Shown one piece after another: positions 1 through 9,563 of a DNA stretch of 43,476 bases. The stretch spans positions 1-43,476 of the forward strand of contig JALDAE010000004.1 in the NCBI GenBank assembly GCA_022729335.1, read 5' to 3'. Position 1 is the stretch's first letter. Each line of letters begins with the position of its first letter. The notes under the pieces were generated by a model. It searched no databases, was not told where the DNA came from, and saw only the letters and a list, made by a program, of their open reading frames with translations. The position numbers and the translations under genes were made by a program. Source of the DNA: Candidatus Nanoanaerosalina halalkaliphila. GTDB taxonomy: Archaea > Nanohalarchaeota > Nanosalinia > Nanosalinales > Nanoanaerosalinaceae.

Positions 1-165
1 AGGCTTCAGAACCCCGAGGATGTTTTTCACAAGCGTGGTCTTTCCTGATCCGTTGGGCCCTACTATACCAACGAATCCACCGTCATCTATCTCCAGAGTA
101 ACGTCTTCAAGAACCACAGTGTCTTCGTATGAAAAAGAAACGTTTTCCACTTCAACTGCTTTCAT
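1..165 (-). CDS. Metal ABC transporter ATP-binding protein, N-terminal part (truncated by window edge)
   Basis: Reverse strand reads MKAVEVENVSFSYEDTVVLEDVTLEIDDGGFVGIVGPNGSGKTTLVKNILGVLKP; Walker A GPNGSGKTT; start overlaps the 3' end of the substrate-binding protein gene. Confidence 0.9.
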   Translation of the reverse strand, partial: MKAVEVENVSFSYEDTVVLEDVTLEIDDGGFVGIVGPNGSGKTTLVKNILGVLKP

Positions 166-1144
166 CGTTTTGACAACCCAGTGCGATCTCCAAGTTTTCC
201 AGGTTCTGCTCCATTATAGGTACGTATCCTTCCAACCCGTTTACTGAACCCGCAACCGGATTAAGTACAAGTGTTTCTACACCGGCTTCTTCAGCTATGT
301 TTTCGGCTACTCTTGGGTCAACAAGTTCCTCGTAGAAAATGTAGTCCAGTTCTTCCTCCCTTGTAGTGTCGATTATTTCCTCTATCTGTCCAGGAGTGGG
401 TTCAGAAAGAGCGGATATCCCATGTATAGGTACCTGGCTAAATCCGTATTCCTCTCCCAGATACGCAAATGCCGCGTGAGCGGTAACAATTGTGTCTTTC
501 TCGCATCCATCAAGCCCAGAACTGAAATCGCTGTCAAGCTCCTCCATGTCCTCAATGAAATCCTCAGTATTCGACTCTATAACTTCTCTTTCTTCCGGAA
601 ACTCCTCCACAAGAGAGTCTCTTATGTTTTCAGCTATCTCTATAGCGTTAAGGGGAGATACCCAATAATGCGTGTCGTAATCACCATAGTGATGGTCGTG
701 GTGATCGTCCTCATCTTCATGCCCGTGTCCATCATTTGATTCATCATGGTGATCTTCATGACCATGGTCGTGGCTGTGTTCGTGTTCGGCTTCCAGAAGT
801 TCGATACCCTCTGAAGAATCAACAACAGTTACATCAGTGGTTTCGATTACTTCTTCCTCCCACTGTTCAAATGAAACACCTGTAGCTACAAAAACCTCGG
901 CCTCCTCTACCTGTATCCGGTCACTCGGCGAAAGCTCAAACGAGTGCGGTTCAGTACCCGGAGGAACCAGAGGCTCAACATCTATTGAATCACCAGCTAT
1001 TTGCTGGGTTATATCGTAAAAAGGATAAAAAGATGCCACTACTTCTGTTTCTGATGTTTCTTCTCCCATGAAAGTTGTTGAAGCTACACCTAAAACTATC
1101 AAAATCAAAGCCGCTGCCGTGAAAAGTTTTGTCTGTTTTTCCAT
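152..1144 (-). CDS. Zn/Mn-type ABC transporter substrate-binding lipoprotein/protein (ZnuA/TroA family)
   Basis: N-terminal hydrophobic segment, VASFYPFYDITQQIAGD and PPGTEPHSFELSPSD motifs, His/Asp-rich loop (HEHSHDHGHEDHHDES...), adjacent ABC ATPase. Confidence 0.9.
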   Translation of the reverse strand: MEKQTKLFTAAALILIVLGVASTTFMGEETSETEVVASFYPFYDITQQIAGDSIDVEPLVPPGTEPHSFELSPSDRIQVEEAEVFVATGVSFEQWEEEVIETTDVTVVDSSEGIELLEAEHEHSHDHGHEDHHDESNDGHGHEDEDDHHDHHYGDYDTHYWVSPLNAIEIAENIRDSLVEEFPEEREVIESNTEDFIEDMEELDSDFSSGLDGCEKDTIVTAHAAFAYLGEEYGFSQVPIHGISALSEPTPGQIEEIIDTTREEELDYIFYEELVDPRVAENIAEEAGVETLVLNPVAGSVNGLEGYVPIMEQNLENLEIALGCQNDESS

Positions 1145-1281
1145 GAAACCCTACTTGTAACTCAAAATTTATATATCAAAAACCTGTCGATAAACCCTGG
1201 AAACTTGTTCTCCAAGGTATTTCTGTAATTCATTTATCGAATTCCAAAGAAATTTATCAGTTGGATTTCACATTTTATCTT

Positions 1282-2292
1282 ATGTCAAAAGTTTTTCTTT
1301 ACAGCGTGGAAAAAGAGGAAGACACCGAAAAAATCGCGAAAAAAATCTCGGAAAAGACCGGGAAAAAATTTTCCGAGGACGACAGTGTAGCTTTAAAACT
1401 CCACTTCGGCGAGAGACGAAGCGACACGCATCTGAAGCCCGAATGGGTGGAACCGATATACGAAAGTCTCGAAACCGATAAAAAATGTCTTACAGACTGC
1501 ACTGTTTTGTACAAGGGTGATAGAGCATTCGCAGACACACACAGAGAAGTTGCCAGGGACAACGGATTCGATTTCGGGAAGATAGTTATAGCGGATGGTC
1601 AGGACGGCAGAGAAGATATAAATATACCTTTAGAAAACGGGAAGCACTTTGAAACTGTAAAAATAGGGGAAAAAATAGCAGAATACGATTCAATGCTTGC
1701 AGTAACTCATTTCACCGGACATGTCGCTAACGGAATAGGAGGAGCTCTCAAGAACGTGGGAATGGGTCTTGGATCCAAAGGAGGAAAGCTAGAGATGCAC
1801 AACGCCTTCAACCTAAAGGTGAACCGATCAAGGTGTACTGCATGCGGAACCTGTAAAGTTAACTGTCCCGAGGACGCCATAACAGTGAACGGACACGCTG
1901 AAATAGATCACGATGTCTGTGTAGGGTGCGGCAAGTGTATATCTGTGTGTCCAGAGGGAGCCGTCAAGATCCCGTGGGGAGATTCCTCCGCAATAGGTCT
2001 CCAGGAAAAGATTGCGGAGTATGCAAGGGGAGCCCTGAAAAACAAGAAAACCTACTTCGTAACCTTTCTTGTGAACGTAACAAAGGACTGTGACTGCACA
2101 AACAGAAAACAGGAGAAAACCATTGAAGACATAGGTGTTCTTGTATCGGAAGATCCTGTAGCCATAGATCAGGCTGCTGTTGACCTTGTGGAGGAAAAAG
2201 GTTTTGACAGCAGGATCAACTACACGGAGCAGATAAAACACGCGGAAAAACTTGGAATGGGGCAGAGAGAATACGAACTTGTGGAGATGTGA
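1282..2292 (+). CDS. DUF362 domain protein with two 4Fe-4S ferredoxin motifs
   Basis: CTACGTCKVNCP and CVGCGKCISVCP; LKLHFGE.. and GGALKNVGMGLGSKGGK typical of DUF362. ATG at 1282 preferred over the ORF-track start. Confidence 0.88.
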   Translation: MSKVFLYSVEKEEDTEKIAKKISEKTGKKFSEDDSVALKLHFGERRSDTHLKPEWVEPIYESLETDKKCLTDCTVLYKGDRAFADTHREVARDNGFDFGKIVIADGQDGREDINIPLENGKHFETVKIGEKIAEYDSMLAVTHFTGHVANGIGGALKNVGMGLGSKGGKLEMHNAFNLKVNRSRCTACGTCKVNCPEDAITVNGHAEIDHDVCVGCGKCISVCPEGAVKIPWGDSSAIGLQEKIAEYARGALKNKKTYFVTFLVNVTKDCDCTNRKQEKTIEDIGVLVSEDPVAIDQAAVDLVEEKGFDSRINYTEQIKHAEKLGMGQREYELVEM

Positions 2293-2859
2293 TTACCTGA
2301 ACTCGGCGTTTCCCTTCCTGACATCACTTCCAGACTTTGATTCTTCTTTTTTCTCAATATTCGATTCTTCTTCATCGCTGCTGTAATCTCTTCTCATCTC
2401 AGGAGGAGGTGAACCCCCCGAATGGTCATTGAAACTAGCGGACTCCATCTTTGCCATGAAATCCCTTAAATCGTTCTCGTCCAGGTCCTCCTTCGGTCTG
2501 AAAATAGCGCCTGTGGGAGTACCGGAACTCTCCTCGTCAGAAAACCTTGGAAAAACTATCATGTAAAAATGATCCATCATCTGGCCGGCTGCCTCGCCAT
2601 TGTTGACAACTATAGAATAACCGTCCGCTCCAAGACCGTTCACAGCTTTCTCTCCAACTATCCTTGCTACATCAAACATATCTTTGAGCTTTCCTCCCAG
2701 TTCTTCTGCAGATTTAAGATGGTCCTTTGGAACCACCATGGTATGTCCCTTGGCCCTGGGATTTATGTCCAGCCAGGCCCTGAAATCATCTGTTTCGTGC
2801 ACCGTCAGCGTTTGATCGGGGTTTGCAAGAAGCTGACAGAAAATACATTCATCAGCCAT
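2293..2859 (-). CDS. HIT family protein with C-terminal charged extension
   Basis: CIFCQLL N-terminus, KGHTMVVPKDH; HIT triad region appears degenerate (QMMDHFYMIVFPR). Confidence 0.8.
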   Translation of the reverse strand: MADECIFCQLLANPDQTLTVHETDDFRAWLDINPRAKGHTMVVPKDHLKSAEELGGKLKDMFDVARIVGEKAVNGLGADGYSIVVNNGEAAGQMMDHFYMIVFPRFSDEESSGTPTGAIFRPKEDLDENDLRDFMAKMESASFNDHSGGSPPPEMRRDYSSDEEESNIEKKEESKSGSDVRKGNAEFR

Positions 2860-2975
2860 ATCAAAGAAATTAAAATCAAGTAATAAACCTCTTTCCCTTA
2901 AAACCGAAGATGATTTGTTCGAACAAATTTATTAAATAGGACAACAAATTCTTTCACATAAAAGGTGTTTTATTT

Positions 2976-3404
2976 ATGAGCGAAGATATAGATTTTGGAC
3001 AGCCCGTTGACGAGGGTGACGAAGTTGTAGTAACCATCGAAGACATGGGTTCTAAAGGAGACGGTATAGCAAGGATTGACGGTTTTGTAATATTTGTTCC
3101 TGAAACAGAAGTAGGAGAAACTGTCGAAATAGAGGTAGAAAACGTCGGAAGCAAGTTTGCGTTTGCGAAAGTAGTCGACAGAGATGTAGAGGAAGAAGAC
3201 GAAGAACCGGAAGAAGAAACAGAAGAACCCGTAGAAGACATTGAGGAAACACAAGCCGAGGAACCAGAAAACGAAACAGAAGAAGAAACAGAAAACACGG
3301 AAGAAACCTATGAAACACAGGAGGAAGAACCTGTTGATAACCCTGGGGAAACACAAGCCGAGGAACCGGAGAACATGGAAGACGACGAGTACTACTACGG
3401 CTAA
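2976..3404 (+). CDS. TRAM domain protein with long acidic C-terminal tail
   Basis: EGDEVVVTIEDMGSKGDGIARIDGFVIFVPETEVGETVEIEVENVGSKFAFAKVV is a TRAM domain; tail almost all E/P/T/D/N. Confidence 0.88.
   Translation: MSEDIDFGQPVDEGDEVVVTIEDMGSKGDGIARIDGFVIFVPETEVGETVEIEVENVGSKFAFAKVVDRDVEEEDEEPEEETEEPVEDIEETQAEEPENETEEETENTEETYETQEEEPVDNPGETQAEEPENMEDDEYYYG
3245..3374 (+). repeat. In-frame direct repeat of about 28 nt (3245-3272 and 3347-3374) inside the TRAM protein tail
   Basis: ggaaacacaagccgaggaaccagaaaac vs ggaaacacaagccgaggaaccggagaac; 26/28 identical, offset 102 nt (34 codons); encodes ETQAEEPEN twice. Confidence 0.85.
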
Positions 3405-3418
3405 CTGTGATGATTTAA

Positions 3419-4273
3419 GTGCTGAATAGGGCGATCCAATTTTTTACATTTTACAGGGGAGAGATAATTCTCCTCCTGAAGTTTATTCTTATTCTAATTA
3501 TTACTAGGTACGCGGCTAAAATCTCGTATTCTGTTGTCGAAAACTACTTCCAGAGGAAAAAATCGAAAAAAATGGAGATCAATCAGCTATCCGTAAAACT
3601 AGTCAAAAAAGTTGTAGGATTATTAATATACATAATCGGTATTTCCGCAGCAATATACACCGTTCCTGAACTTAGAACGATATCCATCACCCTTTTTGCT
3701 TCGGCAGGTTTTCTAGGGATAGTTCTGGGGCTTGCAGCCCAGGAAACCATATCCAACCTGATTTCAGGTGTTTTGATCGCTGTATACCAGCCTTTCAGGA
3801 TAGGTGATAACCTGACCACGGGCGAAAAATACGGCGAGGTCGAGGATATAACGATGGGTCACACAATAATCAAGACACCTCAAAACGATCGTGTAATAAT
3901 ACCTAATTCAAATATCATAAACGAATCACTCATTAATCATTCAATAAGAAGCAAAAAATCAAGGTTCGATGTCGAAATAGGTATAAGCTACGAATCAGAC
4001 ATAGACACGGCTAGAGAGCTTATGATGGACGAAATTAGTAAAAACGAGCAGGCGATCAATGAGGAATGCAGGGTGTTTATCTCCGAGGTGGGCGATTCCG
4101 CTATAATCATGAAGGCTTTTATATGGGGTAAAACAAGAGGGGATGCCTGGGAAGCTGCAAGAGATCTGAGAGAAGCCTTCAAAAAGAGGTTTACTGAGGA
4201 AGGAATAGATATTCCTTATCCTCACAGGACATTGACGTACAAGAACGGTAAAAAAGAAGAGAAGAAAAACTAG
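3419..4273 (+). CDS. Small-conductance mechanosensitive channel (MscS family)
   Basis: GTG start; TM helices followed by ASAGFLGIVLGLAAQETISNLISGVLIAVYQPFRIGDNL and IIPNSNIIN. Confidence 0.93.
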   Translation: MLNRAIQFFTFYRGEIILLLKFILILIITRYAAKISYSVVENYFQRKKSKKMEINQLSVKLVKKVVGLLIYIIGISAAIYTVPELRTISITLFASAGFLGIVLGLAAQETISNLISGVLIAVYQPFRIGDNLTTGEKYGEVEDITMGHTIIKTPQNDRVIIPNSNIINESLINHSIRSKKSRFDVEIGISYESDIDTARELMMDEISKNEQAINEECRVFISEVGDSAIIMKAFIWGKTRGDAWEAARDLREAFKKRFTEEGIDIPYPHRTLTYKNGKKEEKKN

Positions 4274-4274
4274 T

Positions 4275-4937
4275 TCAGTCCAGAAAACCGAGAGCCTTGT
4301 CTATCCTGGCTGTCTCGGGTCCTGTAGTGTTGTTGCCTACCATGATTTTTTCTGAATTTCCAAGTATTCCTGTACCCACGTAAGGAGAACCGAAGTTAAC
4401 CGTTCCAATATCTCCTTCAACACCAAGAACGCTTTCAGCCTTGGAAAGTTCTTCCTCCGATGCTTCACGGTGCAGAATAAGGCCTCTACCGGTTGCGAAC
4501 CCTGCGGATCCAACCATCCCTGTCCCAGCGATAGTGCCTGTTTCGACAGGAACATCCAGAAAATCGGATATGTCCTCTCTGTGATCTTCCAAATTCTCGG
4601 AGATCAGACATCCGTTATCATTTACCAGCACCATGTTTCCAAAAGCAGTGTAGCCGGATTCGATAACGAGGTAGGGAATACTGTTTTCCTCAAGAACCTG
4701 TTTCTCGTGCTGAGATATTATATCCGGGACCAGTATGCCTCTTGAATTTCCTGCTGAGAAAAGACCTATCAGGTCCGTGTTGGATATCCTCAGACCTTCA
4801 ACCGTTTTGTCCACCTGAAAAACTTCTGATCTCTTGAATTCGGGCGCCAATAGTGCATATTCTTCCGAAACTACTCCATGAAAACCAAGGTTTATGTCGC
4901 CCTGGTAATCCGAGAAGAACATGTGGTCTTCAGGCAT
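4275..4937 (-). CDS. eif6: Translation initiation factor aIF6
   Basis: ISNTDLIGLFSAGNSRGILVPDI, GTVNFGSPYVGTGILGN; located next to L31e/L39e as in many archaea. Confidence 0.93.
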   Translation of the reverse strand: MPEDHMFFSDYQGDINLGFHGVVSEEYALLAPEFKRSEVFQVDKTVEGLRISNTDLIGLFSAGNSRGILVPDIISQHEKQVLEENSIPYLVIESGYTAFGNMVLVNDNGCLISENLEDHREDISDFLDVPVETGTIAGTGMVGSAGFATGRGLILHREASEEELSKAESVLGVEGDIGTVNFGSPYVGTGILGNSEKIMVGNNTTGPETARIDKALGFLD

Positions 4938-4941
4938 CTAA

Positions 4942-5439
4942 TTACCTCATGTTACTTCTCAAGAACTTCTTCATTCCTTTTCTGTTCTGGTGGGCTTCCT
5001 CAAAGTTTAGAAGTTTTTCGAAGTCTGCTTTGTTCATCTCTTTGACGGCTTCTTTTCCTTCTGAGATCGTTCCTTCTTCAAGGACTTCAACTACGTCTTC
5101 AGGTATGTCGTAGGTTTCATCCTCTGTAGATTCCTCTTCTTCCGGTTCCTGATCCGTCTGCTGTTCTTCTTCAACTGTTTCTTCTGTTGTTTTCTCAAGA
5201 TCCGCTTCTGCGAGCCCCACAAGAAGGTGATCTTCTTCTTCCAGGAACTGCACATCAACTGTTTTTGGAGGTTTTCCTCCGTTTTCCCAGATCTTTTCGT
5301 TTAGACCGTTGCTGACCCTGATATCGTCAAAGTCTGTTTTTCTGGCAACTTCTTTCTTGAGAATCCTCACGGCCTTGCCAGCTCTTTTCTTCCTTGGAGC
5401 TGCTCTGGCCTTCGAAATGTTAATCCTGGTGTTATCCAT
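4942..5439 (-). CDS. rpl31e: 50S ribosomal protein L31e with acidic linker and extra C-terminal domain
   Basis: First ~85 aa (INISKARAAPRKKRAGKAVRILKKEVARKTDFDDIRVSNGLNEKIWENGGKPPKTVDVQ) is L31e; then EEEQQTDQEPEEEESTEDETYD linker and a ~50 aa tail. Confidence 0.9.
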   Translation of the reverse strand: MDNTRINISKARAAPRKKRAGKAVRILKKEVARKTDFDDIRVSNGLNEKIWENGGKPPKTVDVQFLEEEDHLLVGLAEADLEKTTEETVEEEQQTDQEPEEEESTEDETYDIPEDVVEVLEEGTISEGKEAVKEMNKADFEKLLNFEEAHQNRKGMKKFLRSNMR

Positions 5440-5451
5440 TTTTTATCACCT

Positions 5452-5625
5452 TTACTCGTCAGTATCTCCACTCCTCCAGTGTCGGCTTCTGATACCTTTC
5501 ACGTTACGGGTCATGGCTCTCTTGAGGCCAAATTTCTTTATATCAACCCATCTAGGAGCGGATCTTGCTCTGTTGTTTGCTGCGGTCAATCTTTTTTTCT
5601 TTCCTCTTCCTTTTCTTGAAGACAT
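5452..5625 (-). CDS. rpl39e: 50S ribosomal protein L39e (57 aa; below the ORF-track size cutoff)
   Basis: MSSRKGRGKKKRLTAANNRARSAPRWVDIKKFGLKRAMTRNVKGIRSRHWRSGDTDE, translated by hand; classic L39e signature and synteny. Confidence 0.95.
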   Translation of the reverse strand: MSSRKGRGKKKRLTAANNRARSAPRWVDIKKFGLKRAMTRNVKGIRSRHWRSGDTDE

Positions 5626-5645
5626 AACATTTTCACCTTAATAGT

Positions 5646-5966
5646 TCAGTATTTAATATTTGTCGAATCCTTGTTTTCCTGAAGTTTCTTCAGCATGTTT
5701 TTCAGCTGATCGTCCGTTATCTTGCCGTTTATGCTCCCCATCTTGTGGAGCTGGACAAGCCTGAGCTCGATTGTGGAGGCCATATCGGGGTTCGCCACTC
5801 TGATATTGCCAAGTCTGGATCTTGCCTCATCAGTCAGTATCTGAGATGCGATCTTTTTCAATCTCTTCCTGGCCTGCTGTTCCTGCATCTCCCTTGACTG
5901 GTTATTACCTCTCTGTGCTTTTTTCATCTTCTCTCTCTTGAGTTTTTCGAGCTCGTCCTCGGACAT
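5646..5966 (-). CDS. DNA-binding protein of the PDCD5/TFAR19 family
   Basis: MQEQQARKRLKKIASQILTDEARSRLGNIRVANPDMASTIELRLVQLHKMGSINGKITDDQLKNMLKKL. Confidence 0.93.
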   Translation of the reverse strand: MSEDELEKLKREKMKKAQRGNNQSREMQEQQARKRLKKIASQILTDEARSRLGNIRVANPDMASTIELRLVQLHKMGSINGKITDDQLKNMLKKLQENKDSTNIKY

Positions 5967-5989
5967 TTTCGATCACCTCAGGTAAAAAA

Positions 5990-6421
5990 CTAGTTCTCGT
6001 GCACCTCTAGGGAAAGGTTGTCCAAGAGGCTCTGTCCCTCGGGCGTTATCTTTCTTCCCTCTCCTTCTTCAAGTTCTACAAGACCTGCTTCTCCGAGCTG
6101 CTGGAGAACTGTCCTGATGACTTTTCCAGAAGCCTTGTAGAAGTGCTCAGTTTTTGAACCTCTTCTCTTTCTCGAACCGTAGACGGTTCTAAGCTTTTCA
6201 ACTCCAAGAGGTCCATTCATGTAGACCTGTCTAAGAACAGCAGCGGCTCTGATGTACCACCAGTTGTCCTGTTGAGGGTTTCTTTCCCTGCTGACACCTG
6301 TCTTAACGAAGTAGCTCCATTCAGGCTGTTCTACTTCTTCGATTTTTTCTTCAAGGTGTCCTGCAGCTTTTTCAATTAATTCATTTGCATTTACGTCGTA
6401 TACGGTTACCATAGTTACCAC
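5990..6421 (-). CDS. rps19e: 30S ribosomal protein S19e
   Basis: [18 protein letters not shown]..., [55 protein letters not shown]. Start may be 6412. Confidence 0.94.
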   Translation of the reverse strand: MVTMVTVYDVNANELIEKAAGHLEEKIEEVEQPEWSYFVKTGVSRERNPQQDNWWYIRAAAVLRQVYMNGPLGVEKLRTVYGSRKRRGSKTEHFYKASGKVIRTVLQQLGEAGLVELEEGEGRKITPEGQSLLDNLSLEVHEN

Positions 6422-6575
6422 TCATTGAATTTTTCTGTGTGTCGGTCAGCGACAAACGCCGCTTCAAAACAAATACCCCTTACTAATTTTATAAAGGTTT
6501 CCAAGTTTTAGGAAGATGAGAGTTCATATGTTTTGAACAGTGACTTGTTTAAGTTTCGACCCGAAACAAGGTTTC

Positions 6576-7133
6576 ATGACAGAGGAAGAAATCCGGTCGA
6601 TAAAAAAAGAGATTTCAGGCTGCACAAGATGCGTACTTTCGGAAAACAGGACCAACACTGTACCGGGAGAGGGGAACAGTGATGCCGAGATAGTTATCAT
6701 AGGTGAAGCACCCGGAAAAAACGAGGACGAATCCGGAAGACCTTTCGTGGGCAAAGCGGGTGATGTGCTGACGGAAACACTGGATAAAGCAGGTCTGAAA
6801 AGAGAAGATATTTTTATTACCAACGTTGTGAAATGCAGGCCACCGGAAAACAGGGATCCAAGGAAGAAGGAAGTTAAAAAATGCAGAAGCTATCTTGAGA
6901 GACAATTAAAAGAGATAGATCCCTCTATAATCGTTCCTCTGGGGAACTCGGCTCTCAAAACAGTTCTGGACGAGACAAAGATATCCGAAAAAAGAGGTGA
7001 AATATTTGAGAAAAACGGCAGGAAGTACATGCCCACGTACCATCCGGCCGCAACCATATACAACCGGAAGCTAAGGCCCCAGCTTGTGAAGGATCTTGAA
7101 AAAATTGTTGAGATATCCGAAGGGGGTTCCTGA
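6576..7133 (+). CDS. Uracil-DNA glycosylase, family 4-like
   Basis: [51 protein letters not shown] and PTYHPAA motif. Confidence 0.92.
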   Translation: MTEEEIRSIKKEISGCTRCVLSENRTNTVPGEGNSDAEIVIIGEAPGKNEDESGRPFVGKAGDVLTETLDKAGLKREDIFITNVVKCRPPENRDPRKKEVKKCRSYLERQLKEIDPSIIVPLGNSALKTVLDETKISEKRGEIFEKNGRKYMPTYHPAATIYNRKLRPQLVKDLEKIVEISEGGS

Positions 7134-7501
7134 TGAGGAAGTACGTGATACAGAAACACGATGCTTCGAACCTTCACTACGATCTCAGGCTCGAGTTCGA
7201 AGGAGTTCTGTGGAGCTGGGCAGTTCCCAAGAAACCTCCTAGAGAAGAAGGTGTCAAAAGACTTGCCATAAGAGTGGAAGATCATCCCATCGAGTACGGC
7301 GACTTCGAGGGAGAGATAGAGGAGGGCTATGGAGAGGGAACAGTTGAGATATGGGACAGCGGGAGCTTCGAACCTGTCGACGTGAAGGAAGAGAAAATAG
7401 TTTTTGAGATCGACGGAGAAAAGCTGAACGGAAAATACGTTCTGCTTAAAACCGATTATTCAGGCGATGACAAGTGGCTTTTCTTCAAGAAGAAAAGTTA
7501 G
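7133..7501 (+). CDS. Stand-alone DNA ligase D-type 3'-phosphoesterase (PE) domain
   Basis: [33 protein letters not shown]..., [32 protein letters not shown] overlaps the UDG stop (TGATG). Confidence 0.93.
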   Translation: MRKYVIQKHDASNLHYDLRLEFEGVLWSWAVPKKPPREEGVKRLAIRVEDHPIEYGDFEGEIEEGYGEGTVEIWDSGSFEPVDVKEEKIVFEIDGEKLNGKYVLLKTDYSGDDKWLFFKKKS

Positions 7502-8565
7502 AAAGGTCTGTTGTTTCTTCTCAGTGATTTGATTCCTGGTAGCGGCCCAAGTACTGATAGCCTCGATTCGAACCTTTCAAGGTCATCTCCTGAAAGCTTA
7601 GCTCTTCTGTCAGCTTCCACAAGTACAGAAGGAATTCCATAAGTGGACGAGTAGCTGCAGAGAGGTAGCAGTCTCTCGGATATGGTGTCAGCCGTTACTT
7701 CGGTGCTGTCTGTCTCGAGGAAATCAATCCTGACAGGTGAGGCATCGCTCACTGTTTTGAGGTAGAAGTTCCGGACTCTCTTGGCCTTGTCGCCTATGTC
7801 GTTCAGAACGACGTGTTTCTCGTACTCCTTCGCGTACTTCATGACACCGGTCCTCTCGCCTCTATCCATCAGGTACTCAAGCATGTTGGTATCCCGGGTG
7901 TTTCTCAGAACCCTTTCTTTTTCTCCCGATATAAAATCCTGGTCCGCTATCTCCTCGCAGAATCTCTTGCTTCTGGAATCTTCGATGACACCTGCAAGAA
8001 GTATACCTTTATCAAGAACTTTTTCGAAAAGCTCCTCGTATTTCTCGATAAGATCGTCGTACAGCTTCCGGGCCTCGGTTCCCTTGTCAGGCCTTTCGGA
8101 GTACTGCGGGATTATGGAACCATCCAGCAGCACCATGTCCGGATCTCTTTCAAGTGCTTCTATCGCGATGGATATCTCCTTGTGCAGCCTGATGAAGGAA
8201 CTGGACAGGTTAAAACTTCTTCTATCAAGAGGTGACTCTATGTACTGTACATCCGGAAGCATCAGGTTTTCGGGTATGTTTTCGGTGTTTTCGAGTTTTC
8301 CGTCCTCAAACTCGAACAGAGCCGCGACAGCTCTCGAAAGAACAACATCGATACCGGCGTACTCCTTCTTTATAAGACCTCCATCAACCCCTGAAACCCT
8401 GAAACTGTCAAGTTCAATGGATCCAACGTCTTTGATAAATTCTTTCTCGGCCATAACCCCAGAAACAAGACTATCAATTTCTTCATCGTTCAGAAACTCT
8501 GCAGTGTCTCTCCTCAGCGTTTCAAGTTCCCTTATCCTGTCCACCACTTCTTCGATCTTGGGCAT
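7498..8565 (-). CDS. nurA: NurA-domain 5'-3' nuclease
   Basis: [65 protein letters not shown]: NurA acidic motifs. Confidence 0.85.
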   Translation of the reverse strand: MPKIEEVVDRIRELETLRRDTAEFLNDEEIDSLVSGVMAEKEFIKDVGSIELDSFRVSGVDGGLIKKEYAGIDVVLSRAVAALFEFEDGKLENTENIPENLMLPDVQYIESPLDRRSFNLSSSFIRLHKEISIAIEALERDPDMVLLDGSIIPQYSERPDKGTEARKLYDDLIEKYEELFEKVLDKGILLAGVIEDSRSKRFCEEIADQDFISGEKERVLRNTRDTNMLEYLMDRGERTGVMKYAKEYEKHVVLNDIGDKAKRVRNFYLKTVSDASPVRIDFLETDSTEVTADTISERLLPLCSYSSTYGIPSVLVEADRRAKLSGDDLERFESRLSVLGPLPGIKSLRRNNRPF

Positions 8566-8635
8566 AAATTTTCTTTGTCGTCAAAACTAAAAAGAACAAC
8601 GCCTGTTTCCAAGGGTTTCCTCAGAAAAAAATTTC

Positions 8636-9346
8636 TCAGTCGTGCTTGCCCGGTATCTGCCATTTCTCAAACCTTATATCCGTTTCTTCTACTCCCATAT
8701 CCTCCAGAAGTTCTTCCATGGCATCTATCATGGGTGGAGGTCCGCAGATGTACCAAATTTTATCCCTTAAATCATCAACGTGTTTTTCTATCATCTCCCT
8801 GTCGATCAGACCGGTCTCTCCGTCCCAGTGATCCGGTTCCTCGTGAGTTAAAGTGTTCACCACCTTGATCCTTTGATAATCCTCGTATATGTGTCGTAGC
8901 TCGGTTCTATATATGATGTCCCTGTATTCCCTGTTCGAGAAGAAAAGCGTCATGTTATGATCCAGATCCCTGTCTATAGAGTATCTTATAGCGGATATGA
9001 ATGGGGTTATGCCGGAACCTCCTGCAATAAAGACTATGTCTCTATCAACTGACTCGTCGAAATTCAGGCTTTTGCCTCTTGGCTCGGTAAGTTCAAGTTT
9101 ATCTCCTTCCTCCAGACTGTGTAGAGCTGTAGTGAACTCGCCAACTTTTTTGACCGTCATCTCTACGAAGTCTTTTTCCGGAGACGACGAAAAAGTGAAA
9201 GGTTTACTGTCGTCGGGGAAACCTTCTTCCTTTATGGAGACCAGGCAGAACTGTCCCGGAACAAAGTCTATCTCTTCCTCGGGTTCAAGCCTGAACGTCT
9301 TCACATCATGCGTCTCGTCCTTGATACCTTTTATTTCAGCTTCCAT
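8636..9346 (-). CDS. FAD/NAD(P)-binding ferredoxin reductase family oxidoreductase
   Basis: FVPGQFCLVSI, KPFTFSSSP, IVFIAGGSGITPFISAIR, WYICGPPPMIDAMEELL. Confidence 0.92.
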   Translation of the reverse strand: MEAEIKGIKDETHDVKTFRLEPEEEIDFVPGQFCLVSIKEEGFPDDSKPFTFSSSPEKDFVEMTVKKVGEFTTALHSLEEGDKLELTEPRGKSLNFDESVDRDIVFIAGGSGITPFISAIRYSIDRDLDHNMTLFFSNREYRDIIYRTELRHIYEDYQRIKVVNTLTHEEPDHWDGETGLIDREMIEKHVDDLRDKIWYICGPPPMIDAMEELLEDMGVEETDIRFEKWQIPGKHD

Positions 9347-9349
9347 GGC

Positions 9350-9493
9350 TCAAAAACCCATTTTTTCCTTTGCTTCTTCCTCATCTATTTCCTCGTAAGC
9401 ATCCTTTGTCATGCATGTCGGGCATTCCTCGGGAGGGTTTCCTCCATAATGTACGTCCTCGCAGACTGTGCAGAAGTAAAAACTTTTTGACAT
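9350..9493 (-). CDS. Rubredoxin-like / rubrerythrin-type zinc- or iron-ribbon protein (47 aa; missed by ORF track)
   Basis: Hand translation MSKSFYFCTVCEDVHYGGNPPEECPTCMTKDAYEEIDEEEAKEKMGF; CxxC...CxxC; 3 nt upstream of the FNR start. Confidence 0.85.
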   Translation of the reverse strand: MSKSFYFCTVCEDVHYGGNPPEECPTCMTKDAYEEIDEEEAKEKMGF

Positions 9494-9563
9494 GGTACCA
9501 CTTAAGTTATTTATAAAAGAATTCTAATAAAACTTTCTCATACTTATAAAAGGAGGATATGTG

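Noticed and set aside
3409-3480. Box C/D-like motifs (TGATGA ... CTGA ... CCTGA) at the TRAM/mscS junction
   Set aside because: First CTGA lies only 8 nt after TGATGA, no C' box seen, and most of it is mscS coding sequence; chance match more likely.
5100-5200. Glu-rich region of L31e as a microsatellite
   Set aside because: No regular unit; explained by an acidic linker between two domains.
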